From Nitrincola salilacus (GTDB taxonomy: Bacteria > Pseudomonadota > Gammaproteobacteria > Pseudomonadales > Balneatricaceae): 64,000 nt of DNA. A program made the position numbers and the translations under genes. The stretch covers positions 3,658,001 to 3,722,000 of the forward strand of contig NZ_CP176580.1 in the NCBI RefSeq assembly GCF_046271865.1. Direction: 5' to 3'. Shown piece after piece: positions 34,991-44,201 of the stretch. Positions within the stretch are counted from its first letter, which is position 1. The number at the start of each line of letters is the position of its first letter. Below the pieces are notes generated by a model. That model was not told where the DNA came from, did not search any database, and worked only from the letters and a program-made list of their open reading frames with translations.

Positions 34991-35557
34991 ATGAAACCTA
35001 TTTCGCTTTCAAAGCAGACCTATGCAATATCACTGCTGATCATGCTGGTGCTGCTCCTGACAGGCTGTGCCAATAACTCGACAGCAAACCGGGCACAGGA
35101 TGTAGATGTTGACATCCAGGCCGTCATTCAACAGGCTGCCAGCGATCTGCTGAAAAGCACCTCGGGCCTGGCTCCGGGCAAACCGTTGATCGCAGCCACA
35201 TTTGTCAATGTCGACAACCTGCAGCAGACCTCGACTCTCGGCCGCATGCTGTCTGAAACCTTCTCCTCATCACTGACACGCGGTGGTCAGACAGTAATCG
35301 AAGTGAAAATGCGCGACAGCCTGTTCATTCAGGAACGCACCGGTGAACTGATTCTGTCTCGAGAGGTTCGCAGTCTGTCTGCATCTCATGATTCACAGGC
35401 GGTGTTGCTGGGAACCTATGCCCAGGGCGGCACACATGTTTATGTGAACGTTCGCATCGTGCGCACTACCGACAATGTGATACTGGGATCGAAAGATCTT
35501 CGCTTGCCACTGAATCGAGATATCCGCGCCATGCTGCCAACACAGGGTTCGCGCTAG
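34991..35557 (+). CDS. FlgO-family outer-membrane lipoprotein
   Basis: 188 residues. Lipoprotein signal with lipobox LTGC (Cys26). The rest matches the FlgO domain: LIAATFVNVDNLQQTSTLGRMLSETFSSSLTRGGQTVIEV, then LSASHDSQAVLLGTYAQGGTHVYVNVRIV. In Vibrio FlgO is associated with the flagellum; here no flagellar genes are nearby, so a more general envelope role is possible. The partner lipoprotein is directly upstream. Confidence 0.8.
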   Translation: MKPISLSKQTYAISLLIMLVLLLTGCANNSTANRAQDVDVDIQAVIQQAASDLLKSTSGLAPGKPLIAATFVNVDNLQQTSTLGRMLSETFSSSLTRGGQTVIEVKMRDSLFIQERTGELILSREVRSLSASHDSQAVLLGTYAQGGTHVYVNVRIVRTTDNVILGSKDLRLPLNRDIRAMLPTQGSR

Positions 35558-35591
35558 CCAAGAAGCGCTGGAGAGCACTTGAAAGCTGAAG

Positions 35592-35619
35592 CCGGGCCAC
35601 GACCTCATGTCGGGCCCGG
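35592..35619. terminator. Hairpin between flgO-like and ung genes
   Basis: CCGGGCC-(A)-CGA pairs with TCGGGCCCGG, a 10-bp stem with one bulge and a seven-base loop. It lies between convergent genes and may terminate both. No U-run follows. Confidence 0.5.
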
Positions 35620-35676
35620 TCACTTATCCAGGCAGTTTATCCAAGCTGCTGATTCCGAAATTTATTCAGGCACTTA

Positions 35677-36360
35677 TTAGACCGAAACTGGCAATTGCCA
35701 GTTGATCTCACTACGCCCTTGCGCTTTCAGATAATTATTTGCCTGGCTGAAATGGCCACAACCGAGAAATCCGCGATGTGCGGACAGAGGTGAGGGGTGA
35801 GGGGCCTTTAATACCAAGTGACGGCCAGTATCAATAAAAGCACCCTTTTTCTGTGCGTAGCTTCCCCAGAGCATGAACACCACTGATTCACAGCGCTCAT
35901 TCACCAGGTGAATAATGCGATCTGTGAACTGCTCCCAACCCTTCCCCTGATGAGCATTGGCATTGCTCTGCTCCACCGTGAGAACAGCATTCAATAGCAG
36001 CACACCCTGCTGCGCCCAGGATTCAAGATAACCATGAGATGGCGGCTGAATACTCAGATCCGCCTGCAGCTCCTTGTAGATATTGATCAGCGAGGGCGGG
36101 ATGCGTACACCCGGGCGAACAGAGAAGCACAAACCATGTGCTTGCCCAGGCTGGTGATAAGGATCCTGCCCCAGAATCACCACCCGCACATCAGATAGAG
36201 GGGTAGCTTCCAGCGCATGAAACCACTCGCCGGATGGAGGGAAGATCACCTTATGCTGATCCTTCTCCTGGCGCAGAAAGGTTTTCAACGCCAGCATATA
36301 GGGTTGAGAAAACTCCCCTTCCAGCTCTGCTTTCCAGCTCGGTGCTGCCTCCAAGGCCAT
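35677..36360 (-). CDS. ung: Uracil-DNA glycosylase Ung
   Basis: 227 residues. Removes uracil from DNA at the start of base-excision repair. The water-activating loop is GQDPYHQPGQAHGLCFSV, and the DNA-intercalating loop is HPSPLSAHRGFLGCGHF. Convergent with the FlgO-like gene and 30 bases downstream of lysS, as its likely operon partner. Confidence 0.96.
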   Translation of the reverse strand: MALEAAPSWKAELEGEFSQPYMLALKTFLRQEKDQHKVIFPPSGEWFHALEATPLSDVRVVILGQDPYHQPGQAHGLCFSVRPGVRIPPSLINIYKELQADLSIQPPSHGYLESWAQQGVLLLNAVLTVEQSNANAHQGKGWEQFTDRIIHLVNERCESVVFMLWGSYAQKKGAFIDTGRHLVLKAPHPSPLSAHRGFLGCGHFSQANNYLKAQGRSEINWQLPVSV

Positions 36361-36390
36361 ACGCCCTCCTATCGTCTGCTCTGATTTGCC

Positions 36391-37899
36391 TTACTGTTGC
36401 TGACGCGGGCGCATCGCAGGGAAGAGAATGACATCACGAATCGAGGGAGAGTCGGTGAACAGCATCACCAGACGGTCAATCCCGATACCCTCACCTGCTG
36501 TCGGTGGCAAACCGTACTCCAGTGCATTGATGTAGTCGGCATCATAGTGCATCGCCTCATCATCACCCGCTTCCATCTCGGCTACCTGCTTGCGGAAGCG
36601 CTCGGCCTGATCTTCGGCATCATTCAACTCCGAGAAGCCGTTGGCCAGCTCACGACCACCGACAAAGAATTCGAAGCGATCGGTTACCATCGGGTTATGA
36701 TCACTGCGGCGTGCCAGCGGGCTGACTTCAGTCGGGTACTCGGTGATGAAGGTCGGCTGATCCAGACGGTGCTCCACGGTTTTTTCGAAAATCTCGATGT
36801 GAACCTTGCCCAGACCCCAGATATCCTTGATATCGATATCCATGCGTTCGGCAATCTGACGCGCCGCATGCAGATCGGCCAGAGCCTCTGCCGTGATATC
36901 CGGATTGAAGTGTAGAATGGAGTCAAACACCGACATGCGACGGAAAGGCTTGCCGAGATCATACTCAAAGCGCTCCAGCACCTCGCCCTCTTCATTGCGC
37001 ACGGTATTCACCAGCGTGGTGGTACCCAGAATATTCTGAGCCAGTGTGCGCAGCATATCTTCGGTCAGGTCCATCAGATCATGATAATCCGCATAGGCCT
37101 GATAGAACTCGATCATCGTGAACTCGGGGTTATGACGCGTCGACAGCCCTTCGTTACGGAAGTTACGGTTGATCTCGAAAACTCGCTCAAAACCGCCCAC
37201 CACCAGGCGCTTGAGAAAAAGCTCCGGCGCGATACGTAGATACATGCCCAGATCCAGCGCATTATGATGCGTGGTAAAAGGACGTGCTGAAGCACCACCG
37301 GGGATGGAGTGCAGCATCGGCGTTTCTGCTTCGACAAAGCGTCTGTCTGACAGGTACTGCCTGATACCGGCAACGATGCGTGAACGCACTTCAAAGACAC
37401 GACGCGACTGCTCATTGGTGATCAGGTCGACATAGCGCTGACGATAGCGCATCTCGGTATCCTGCAGGCCCTTGTGCTTGTCGGGCAGGGGACGCAGGCT
37501 TTTGGTCAACAGCTGAGTCTCAGCCATATCGACATAGAGATCACCCTTGCCGGACTTATGCAACTGACCACGAATACCGACGATATCGCCCAGATCCATT
37601 GCCTTGGCGAAAGCTCGTGCTTCTTTGTTGACGTAGAGCTGGATTCGCCCTGTCATATCCTGTAGTACCGCAAAGGCACCGCGATTGAGCATCACTCGAC
37701 CCGCAACCGCAACGATGATACCAGCCTCCTCAAGCTCCTCCTTGGTCTTGTCGCCGTACTCCTGCTGCAGATCCTCTGCATAGCTGTCGCGACGGAAGTT
37801 ACTGGGGAAGGCATTACCCTGTTCACGCAGAGCCTGGAGCTTTTCACGACGCTCTGCTATGAGACGGTTTTCATCCTGCGGCTGAGTTGTATCAGTCAT
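36391..37899 (-). CDS. lysS: Lysyl-tRNA synthetase (class II) LysS
   Basis: 502 residues. Charges tRNA-Lys. The N-terminal OB fold (about 60-145) is followed by class II motifs: motif 2 FRNEGLSTRHNPEFTMIEFYQAYADY and motif 3 GEGIGIDRLVMLFTDSP. It is the second gene after prfB (prfB-lysS is a conserved pair), 35 bases apart. Confidence 0.97.
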   Translation of the reverse strand: MTDTTQPQDENRLIAERREKLQALREQGNAFPSNFRRDSYAEDLQQEYGDKTKEELEEAGIIVAVAGRVMLNRGAFAVLQDMTGRIQLYVNKEARAFAKAMDLGDIVGIRGQLHKSGKGDLYVDMAETQLLTKSLRPLPDKHKGLQDTEMRYRQRYVDLITNEQSRRVFEVRSRIVAGIRQYLSDRRFVEAETPMLHSIPGGASARPFTTHHNALDLGMYLRIAPELFLKRLVVGGFERVFEINRNFRNEGLSTRHNPEFTMIEFYQAYADYHDLMDLTEDMLRTLAQNILGTTTLVNTVRNEEGEVLERFEYDLGKPFRRMSVFDSILHFNPDITAEALADLHAARQIAERMDIDIKDIWGLGKVHIEIFEKTVEHRLDQPTFITEYPTEVSPLARRSDHNPMVTDRFEFFVGGRELANGFSELNDAEDQAERFRKQVAEMEAGDDEAMHYDADYINALEYGLPPTAGEGIGIDRLVMLFTDSPSIRDVILFPAMRPRQQQ

Positions 37900-37934
37900 T
37901 TAAATAGTTACCCTGTTCGATCAAATTCGGAAAA

Positions 37935-39029
37935 TTACAGACCTGCTTTCAGACTGGCGACGATAAACTGATCCAGTTCGCCATCCAGCACGCGGTCACA
38001 ATTAGAGGTCTGGACATGGGTGCGCAGATCTTTGATGCGCTGATCATCCAGCACATAGGAACGGATCTGACTGCCCCAGCCGATATCGGATTTGGAATCT
38101 TCCAGCTCCTGCGCTACAGCCTGACGTTTCAGCATCTCCATCTCATACAGTTTTGCCCGCAACTGCTTCATACAGGTATCACGGTTCTGATGCTGCGAAC
38201 GCGCCGACTGGCTCTGCACCACGATACCGCTCGGCTCATGCGTGATACGCACGGCAGATTCGGTTCGGTTGACGTGCTGACCACCGGCACCTGATGCACG
38301 ATAAACATCCACGCGCAGATCCGCCGGATTGATCTCTATCTCGACATTGTCATCAATTTCGGGAGAAACAAAGACCGACGCAAAGGAGGTGTGACGCCGA
38401 CCGCCGGAATCAAACGGAGATTTACGCACCAGACGATGCACACCTATCTCGGTGCGCAGCCAACCGAAGGCATATTCCCCTTCGAAACGGATCGTGGCAC
38501 TCTTGATTCCGGCAACCTCACCGTCTGACACTTCTATCAGCTCGGTTTTGAAGCCCTTGTCTTCTCCCCAGCGCAGATACATGCGCAACATCATGTTCGC
38601 CCAGTCCTGGGCTTCGGTACCGCCTGAGCCCGCCTGGATATCGACATAGGCATTGTTGGCATCAGCTTCACCGGAGAACATGCGGCGGAATTCAAGGTTT
38701 TCGAGTTTGGCACCCAGCGCTTCAACTTCCGCTTCAACCTCGGTCACGGTATCGGCATCATCTTCTTCAACGGCCAGATCAAGCAGCTCGCGCGCCTCTT
38801 CTATGCCCGTGCTGAGTTCGTCCAGCGTGGACACAGTGGACTCAAGAGAATTACGCTCACGACCCAATTGCTGGGCATTTTCAGGGTTGTTCCAGACTGT
38901 CGGATCTTCAAGCTCTCGCTCAACCTCTTCAAGTCGCTCTTTTTTACCGTCATAATCCATGTACTGACGCAGAGTGCGCGTCCGCTCGGCAAAATCTTTC
39001 AGGCTGTTCAGAATCGGGTTAATTTCCAT
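37935..39029 (-). CDS. prfB: Peptide chain release factor 2 (RF2), without programmed frameshift
   Basis: 364 residues in a single frame, against 365 in E. coli. RF2 ends translation at UGA and UAA. The stop-recognition tripeptide SPF is in RKSPFDSGGRRHTSF, and the catalytic GGQ is in SGAGGQHVNRTESAVRITH. In E. coli the gene needs a +1 frameshift at CUU UGA C near codon 26. Here the corresponding codons read CTG CGT CAG TAC ATG GAT TAT (LRQYMDY), so neither the slippery codon nor the in-frame UGA exists and RF2 cannot self-regulate in that way. Confidence 0.97.
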   Translation of the reverse strand: MEINPILNSLKDFAERTRTLRQYMDYDGKKERLEEVERELEDPTVWNNPENAQQLGRERNSLESTVSTLDELSTGIEEARELLDLAVEEDDADTVTEVEAEVEALGAKLENLEFRRMFSGEADANNAYVDIQAGSGGTEAQDWANMMLRMYLRWGEDKGFKTELIEVSDGEVAGIKSATIRFEGEYAFGWLRTEIGVHRLVRKSPFDSGGRRHTSFASVFVSPEIDDNVEIEINPADLRVDVYRASGAGGQHVNRTESAVRITHEPSGIVVQSQSARSQHQNRDTCMKQLRAKLYEMEMLKRQAVAQELEDSKSDIGWGSQIRSYVLDDQRIKDLRTHVQTSNCDRVLDGELDQFIVASLKAGL

Positions 39030-39198
39030 GTTGGGACTTCGGAGCTCATTGTTCGGAAAAAGTACGCCATTCTACCCGAATTACGCAGAAGTTTGAATGA
39101 GCGGTTTGAATGTGAGGTTTGAATTTTTAGCCTGCCGAAGTATCAGAAATTATCCAGAATATGTTCAGCGCACAAAACCGGAAAAGGAACCCTGATTG

Positions 39199-39939
39199 AT
39201 GCATGACAGGACACGATCGACTGTAGCTCAAACAACAGAAACCCAAACAACTGAAACCCGAACATCTGATGCTAAACAGCGTGTAACCCCCGTATGGGAT
39301 CTGTTCATCAGAGTATTTCACTGGCTACTGGTAGCCGCTCTCGGCACCGCCTGGTGGACAGGCAATCAGGGAGACTTCGACCTGATGGAGTGGCACATGA
39401 TTGCGGGTTACACGGTACTGGGACTGGTGCTTTTCCGTGTTATCTGGGGCGTAATCGGTAGTTACCACACCCGCTTCAATCACTTTTACCACGACCCTGT
39501 ATCAACCCTGTCCTACCTGCGCCTGCTCTTGAGGAACCGCGCACCGACTTACACGGGACACAACCCTCTGGGCAGTTGGATGGTCTATCTGCTGTTGCTG
39601 CTTTGCGTGACGCAGGCGGGATTGGGCCTGTTTTCCAGCGATGATATTTTCATCGAAGGCCCACTGGCACGCGCGGTCGACAGCGAGACTGTCAGACTGA
39701 TGACCTACTGGCACAAAACGCTGGTTGACTATTTCCTGATCACCGTCGGACTGCACCTGCTGGGAGTGGCCTATCATCAGTTCATCAAAGGTGAACCCCT
39801 GATCCAGGCGATGTTCCATGGCAAGAAGCCTGCTGCTGAAGATACACCGCGTTACCCTTACGCCCCCATCTGGCTGGGCTTGATGACCGCCAGCCTGTCA
39901 GCAGCGATCATCTGGTACGCGATCAATCGACTGCTGTGA
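39199..39939 (+). CDS. Cytochrome b561 family protein
   Basis: 246 residues from the ATG at 39199 with AAGGA upstream. Four transmembrane segments with heme-ligand histidines (FIRVFHWLLVAAL, LMEWHMIAGYTVLGL, MTYWHKTLVDYF, LHLLGVAYHQFI) match di-heme cytochrome b561/HupC-type proteins. The first 30 residues are polar (TETQTTETRTSDAK). It ends 3 bases from a convergent cytochrome c' gene. b561 and c' proteins often occur together, suggesting electron transfer to c'. Confidence 0.9.
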   Translation: MHDRTRSTVAQTTETQTTETRTSDAKQRVTPVWDLFIRVFHWLLVAALGTAWWTGNQGDFDLMEWHMIAGYTVLGLVLFRVIWGVIGSYHTRFNHFYHDPVSTLSYLRLLLRNRAPTYTGHNPLGSWMVYLLLLLCVTQAGLGLFSSDDIFIEGPLARAVDSETVRLMTYWHKTLVDYFLITVGLHLLGVAYHQFIKGEPLIQAMFHGKKPAAEDTPRYPYAPIWLGLMTASLSAAIIWYAINRLL

Positions 39940-39942
39940 TGC

Positions 39943-40413
39943 TCAGCGACGCTCTCGGAACTCATCATGACAGGATTTGCAGGCCTGTCCGAGTTCGGCA
40001 AATGCCGGACGGATATTACCCCGCAAATCGCCGCTGGTGGATGCAATTACAAGTGCCTGAGACTGCTCATTCAGAGTACTCATCTTCTCTTCGAACTCGC
40101 CCCAGCGCTCCCAGATTTCAGAACGTGCGCCGGTAGTGCCGGCATGCGCGCCCATATCTGAGCCGGGCACAAACCCTTCAAGCAGCATCCCGCTCAAGGC
40201 ATGTACGTTCTGGGCATGTCGTGTCAGACTGATAGCATCATACTCGATATCACCTTTCACCATTGCCGCCATCGGGTCCATATGCCATTTGATCGCCTTG
40301 TACACAGATTGACGATACTCAATGGCATCCTCTGCATCCCGAGCGTCGGCAACCGCCGGAAACGCAACGGCGGTCAACACTGCCAGCAATCCGAGATTCA
40401 GTATTTTACACAT
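39943..40413 (-). CDS. Cytochrome c'
   Basis: 156 residues from the ATG at 40413 (AGGATA upstream). A signal peptide (about 1-23) is followed by a four-helix-bundle periplasmic c-type cytochrome with its heme motif CKSCH (ACKSCHDEFRERR) close to the C-terminus, the class II arrangement. Cytochromes c' bind NO and may protect against it. An upstream in-frame ATG at 40476 adds no plausible signal sequence. Convergent with a b561 gene; downstream of the flavodoxin gene. Confidence 0.9.
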   Translation of the reverse strand: MCKILNLGLLAVLTAVAFPAVADARDAEDAIEYRQSVYKAIKWHMDPMAAMVKGDIEYDAISLTRHAQNVHALSGMLLEGFVPGSDMGAHAGTTGARSEIWERWGEFEEKMSTLNEQSQALVIASTSGDLRGNIRPAFAELGQACKSCHDEFRERR

Positions 40414-40483
40414 ATGCTTATCCTGTTGTTTTGCCCTGATATTGATATTTGCATGACACCTCACCCAGATGCTCACTTCTCAC

Positions 40484-41017
40484 TCAGCCACCCTGCTGCA
40501 GGTCAAATGCCTGGCACACCTGAGGGAGCCACAGATCAAGACGCTCCTCAGTGACGCCATGCTGCCCATCTTCATCAAGTGCCAGACCGACAAAATATTG
40601 TTCATCATCAGTCAAGGCTCTGGATGCTTCAAAGCTGTAGCCATCGACCGGCCAGGGGACTACCAGAGTGGCACCGATTGATGTCAGTAACTGATGCAAC
40701 TCTCCCATCGCATCCTGAAACCATTCACCGTAACCCATCTGATCACCCAGACCAAATAGCGCAACACGCTTGCCAACAAAGTCCTGCTCAGCAATCGCCT
40801 GCCAGCACTCTTGCCAGTCCTCCTGCAGCTCACCGTAATCCCAGGTAGGAATCCCCATGATCATTAAGCTGTATTGCTGCATCGCTGCAACCCCTTCAAC
40901 CGCAATGTCATGAAGTTGAACTAGGGACTCAAGACGCTCTGCAATCAACTGTGCAACATCTTCTGTATTTCCCGTTGTACTGGCATAGAAAAGCCCTATC
41001 TGCTTCGCGTTTGTCAC
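40484..41017 (-). CDS. Flavodoxin (long-chain, FldA/FldB type)
   Basis: 177 residues from a GTG at 41017. The FMN phosphate loop is YASTTGNTEDVA, and the isoalloxazine-binding loops are MGIPTWDYGELQEDW and FGLGDQMGYGEWFQDA. The extra long-chain loop is present (TLVVPWPVDGYSFEAS). Flavodoxins donate electrons to biosynthetic and Fe-S enzymes. It is 9 bases after the phasin gene; which of FldA or FldB it is cannot be settled by sequence alone. Confidence 0.92.
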   Translation of the reverse strand: MTNAKQIGLFYASTTGNTEDVAQLIAERLESLVQLHDIAVEGVAAMQQYSLMIMGIPTWDYGELQEDWQECWQAIAEQDFVGKRVALFGLGDQMGYGEWFQDAMGELHQLLTSIGATLVVPWPVDGYSFEASRALTDDEQYFVGLALDEDGQHGVTEERLDLWLPQVCQAFDLQQGG

Positions 41018-41026
41018 AAGTATCTA

Positions 41027-41356
41027 TCACTTTTTGCCGGTAATGGATTCCATCGCGCCTTTGGTCAGCTTTTCGATTGCCTCGCGAGCATCGTTGACCG
41101 CCTGCAGGTTATGCTCGTTGGCAGAGCGCAAAGTTTCTTCCAGCCCCTTGGCGTAGGTCTGCTGCAGCGCCATCAGATCGGCAGGAGTCTTGCAGTTCTG
41201 CAACTCCTTGGTCTGAAGCATTGTTGCTTCGATGCACGCTTTGGTGCACTCCATCTGCTGACGTGTCAGATCCTCCAGCATCTTGGTCTGGATGTTAACG
41301 AGATCCTTGAAGGGTTCCATGGAGTCTGTGATGTGTTTGGTCATATCCTGAAACAT
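41027..41356 (-). CDS. Phasin family protein
   Basis: 109 residues. Almost all helical, with repeated hydrophobic/charged heptads (LVNIQTKMLEDLTRQQMECTKACIEATMLQ) typical of Phasin_2 proteins, which coat polyhydroxyalkanoate granules. AGGAG precedes the ATG. No PHA synthase is in the window, so PHA storage is inferred only. Confidence 0.85.
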   Translation of the reverse strand: MFQDMTKHITDSMEPFKDLVNIQTKMLEDLTRQQMECTKACIEATMLQTKELQNCKTPADLMALQQTYAKGLEETLRSANEHNLQAVNDAREAIEKLTKGAMESITGKK

Positions 41357-41546
41357 GATTATCTCCTCGTTGTTTTTCTCTGGTCAGATGCAGGGCTGAG
41401 GAACTCTCATACCAGCCTCTGATATTATAATATTCTTATATTCATGATAATCCATTGTAGCCACTTCATGGCAAGTACCTTTACTATAGCAGCCCTTACT
41501 ATAGTACCCCTGTAGAATCTTAAACATTCAAACATAAGGAGTCATC

Positions 41547-41939
41547 ATGCGTTTACTACATACCATGCTACGAGTAGGAGACCTTGATAAGTCACTGAAG
41601 TTCTATACCGAAGTGCTGGGCATGACCCTGTTACGCAAGAACGATTATGCGGACGGACGCTTTACCCTGGCATTCGTTGGTTACGGTGATGAAGCCAGTA
41701 ATACCGTGCTGGAACTGACGCATAACTGGGACACCGATCAGTATGATCTGGGCAAGGGCTATGGCCATATCGCAATTGAGGTGGACGACGTCTATGCCGC
41801 CTGTGATGAGATCAAAGCTCGCGGTGGCGAGGTGGTGCGAGAAGCAGGACCCATGAAGCATGGCAGCAGTGTACTGGCTTTTGTCCGCGATCCTGATGGC
41901 TATATGATTGAACTGCTGACACCGAAACGTAAAGACTAA
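41547..41939 (+). CDS. gloA: Glyoxalase I (lactoylglutathione lyase) GloA
   Basis: 130 residues. Isomerises the methylglyoxal-glutathione hemithioacetal. The metal ligands H5, E56, H74 and E122 fall at the E. coli positions, and the short length puts it in the nickel-type class. Motifs: HTMLRVGDLDKSLKFYTEVLGM and GYGHIAIEVDD. It is divergent from the phasin gene, with AAGGAG upstream. Confidence 0.96.
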   Translation: MRLLHTMLRVGDLDKSLKFYTEVLGMTLLRKNDYADGRFTLAFVGYGDEASNTVLELTHNWDTDQYDLGKGYGHIAIEVDDVYAACDEIKARGGEVVREAGPMKHGSSVLAFVRDPDGYMIELLTPKRKD

Positions 41940-42001
41940 CCCGGATGTCTAACTGAAACTACGGTGCAGAGCCACTCTGTTTTGTTGTAAAATTGCGCAC
42001 C

Positions 42002-42025
42002 TTAAGTACAAAATTAAGTACAAAA
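42002..42025. repeat. Perfect 12-bp tandem duplication in the gloA-Sel1 gap
   Basis: TTAAGTACAAAA occurs at 42002-42013 and again directly at 42014-42025. It lies about 60 bases after gloA and about 105 before the Sel1 gene and could be a paired regulator site or slippage product. The rest of the 190-base gap shows no clear gene. Confidence 0.85.
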
Positions 42026-42129
42026 GCTGAATACAGAAGCTAAGCATTCGACAATAACAGCAACAGATCTTGATCACGAATGCATGCCGTTCCTGTAGTT
42101 GATTTTTTTGCTCACAGACTGACAAAGGC

Positions 42130-42945
42130 ATGAATTTAATGAAGAACTCCGTTCGCATGGCCCTGTTTGGACTGACGCTTTCCGTGTCCGTAGCGTATGC
42201 CAGTGCCAACACGCTGAATCAGATTCAGCAATCGATCCAGTCCCAGGACTACACCACCGCCGTTACTCAGCTTCAGCCGCTGGTGCGCGATGGCGATCTC
42301 GATGCAACCCATCTGCTGGGAACCCTGTATGAAAATGGCTGGGGCGTTGAGGCCGACGAACGCGAAGCGATGCGCCTGTATGACGTGGGTGCACGCCAGG
42401 GGCACTTACCCAGTGTCACGAGCCTGCGGGCCATGCGTAACAAGACCTATGCGATCGAATTCAACCGGCTGCTTCCACTTGCCGAGGCAGGCGATGGCGA
42501 CGCACAGAATCAGGTTGGTGTGATGTATGAGTTCGGTAACGGTGTCGAGCGCAATGCGGAGCTGGCTTTTCAGTGGTATCAACGTGCCGCTGAGCAGATG
42601 ATTGTGTCTGCCTGGCACAACCTGGGGCGCAGCTATAATTTTGGTACCGGTACCGAGCAGGACTTTGCCGAAGCGGAAGCCTGGTACTTGCGTGCGGCTG
42701 AGCGCGGCTATACCGATTCCCTGTTTTTCCTCGGCACACTCTATGCCACCGATCACGGCGGTAATAACGAGCATGAGCCGGATATCATCGCCTATGCCTG
42801 GATGCAGAATGCTGCCGCTTTAGGAAACCAGACCGCCCAGCCGATCGCTCAGCGTTTGCTGATGAAGCTTGATGCCGAGCAAACTGAAGCAGCAGAGAAA
42901 CTGGCAGAACGCTACAGAGAACGCTATGTTGCCCCTTATCGTTAA
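42130..42945 (+). CDS. Secreted Sel1-repeat protein
   Basis: 271 residues. A signal peptide (1-27, cleaved after AYASA) is followed by four Sel1-like repeats (HLLGTLYENGWGVEADEREAMRLY; GVMYEFGNGVERN; GRSYNFGTGTEQD; GTLYATDHGGNNE). Such repeats mediate protein-protein contacts, probably in the periplasm here. AAAGG precedes the ATG; ATG at 42139 is an alternative. The YeeE-type gene follows 15 bases later. Binding partner unknown. Confidence 0.88.
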   Translation: MNLMKNSVRMALFGLTLSVSVAYASANTLNQIQQSIQSQDYTTAVTQLQPLVRDGDLDATHLLGTLYENGWGVEADEREAMRLYDVGARQGHLPSVTSLRAMRNKTYAIEFNRLLPLAEAGDGDAQNQVGVMYEFGNGVERNAELAFQWYQRAAEQMIVSAWHNLGRSYNFGTGTEQDFAEAEAWYLRAAERGYTDSLFFLGTLYATDHGGNNEHEPDIIAYAWMQNAAALGNQTAQPIAQRLLMKLDAEQTEAAEKLAERYRERYVAPYR

Positions 42946-42960
42946 CAGATAATTTCTACC

Positions 42961-44169
42961 ATGGCTCAGAGCAATATCATTCAGGCACCACTCTTCCGCC
43001 CCCAACAGCGCCTGGTATTAGTGGTGGCTGCTGCCCTGTCGTTGCTGGCCGTTGTCTATCATGCTCTGGTGGCAGGCCCGCGTCAGGGCGTGATCATGCT
43101 GCTCGGAATTGCTCTGGGACTGACGCTCTATCACGCAGCTTTTGGCTTTTCCACCGCCTGGCGTACCCTGATCGTACAGCGTCGGGGCAAAGGGCTCCGT
43201 GCTCAGATGCTGATGCTGGCGGTAGCCGTCTGCCTGTTTTTTCCGGTACTGGGCGCTGGTGAGCTGTTTGGCCAGAGTGTCAACGGATTTATCAGACCCT
43301 TGGGCACCTCGGTGGTTGTCGGCGCCTTTCTGTTTGGCATCGGTATGCAGATTGCCAATGGCTGCGCCTCCGGTAATCTCTATCACGCCGGTGGTGGGCA
43401 GATCAGAGCCATCCCCAGCATTCTCGGGTTTATGGCCGGCGCCCTCTGGGCCACACACGATTACGACTGGTGGATGGCACAGCCACAGTTGCCGCCCTTT
43501 TCCAGCATAGATCAATTCGGCGTCCTGCTGGCCATAGTACTGAACCTGCTTTTATTTGCCGGCATCGCCCTCCTGACTATCTGGCTGGAAAAGCGCAGAC
43601 ACGGCCAGATCGAAGTCGACGCTGCAGGTAAGGGTCTGCCGCTTAAAATCCGCCTGCTGTCCGGCCCCTGGCCCTTCATCTGGGGTGCGGTTGTTCTGGC
43701 TCTGCTGAACTTTGCTACATTGGCTCTGACCGGTCGCCCCTGGGCGGTCTCGCTGGCTTACCCTCTGTGGGGCGCCAAGATGTCGGAACTGCTCGGACTG
43801 GGTATCGATTTCGAATTCTGGGATTACTGGGTCATGACCGGGCGTGATGCCGCACTGATGGCGCCTCTCGCATTTGATTCAGCCAGCGTCATGAATATCG
43901 GTATTTTCATCGGCGCCTTTCTGGCCGCAGCACTATCCGGCCACTTCTCAATCACCTGGCGCCTGCCACCCATGCAGTGGGTGGCAGCCGTGGTGGGAGG
44001 ACTCCTGCTTGGCTATGGTGCCACTATCGCCTTTGGCTGCAATATAGGCGCCTTCTTCAGCGGCATAGCCTCCGGTAGCCTGCATGGCTGGCTATGGATG
44101 CTGGCAGCTTTCTTCGGTGGATTGGTAGGCACGCGCCTTCGCCCCCTGTTCAGCCTTCCACGCAGCTGA
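42961..44169 (+). CDS. YeeE/YedE family thiosulfate/sulfur transporter
   Basis: 402 residues with about ten transmembrane segments. The two family signatures are present: GIGMQIANGCASGNLYHAGGG and FGCNIGAFFSGIASGSLHGW, whose cysteines handle thiosulfate in the TsuA type. The usual TusA-like partner (TsuB) is not adjacent. Sulfur import would fit with the cysteine and Fe-S genes of this organism, but substrate is inferred. Confidence 0.9.
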   Translation: MAQSNIIQAPLFRPQQRLVLVVAAALSLLAVVYHALVAGPRQGVIMLLGIALGLTLYHAAFGFSTAWRTLIVQRRGKGLRAQMLMLAVAVCLFFPVLGAGELFGQSVNGFIRPLGTSVVVGAFLFGIGMQIANGCASGNLYHAGGGQIRAIPSILGFMAGALWATHDYDWWMAQPQLPPFSSIDQFGVLLAIVLNLLLFAGIALLTIWLEKRRHGQIEVDAAGKGLPLKIRLLSGPWPFIWGAVVLALLNFATLALTGRPWAVSLAYPLWGAKMSELLGLGIDFEFWDYWVMTGRDAALMAPLAFDSASVMNIGIFIGAFLAAALSGHFSITWRLPPMQWVAAVVGGLLLGYGATIAFGCNIGAFFSGIASGSLHGWLWMLAAFFGGLVGTRLRPLFSLPRS

Positions 44170-44201
44170 TTTACGCCTCACACCAATAATGGAACAGATA
44201 C

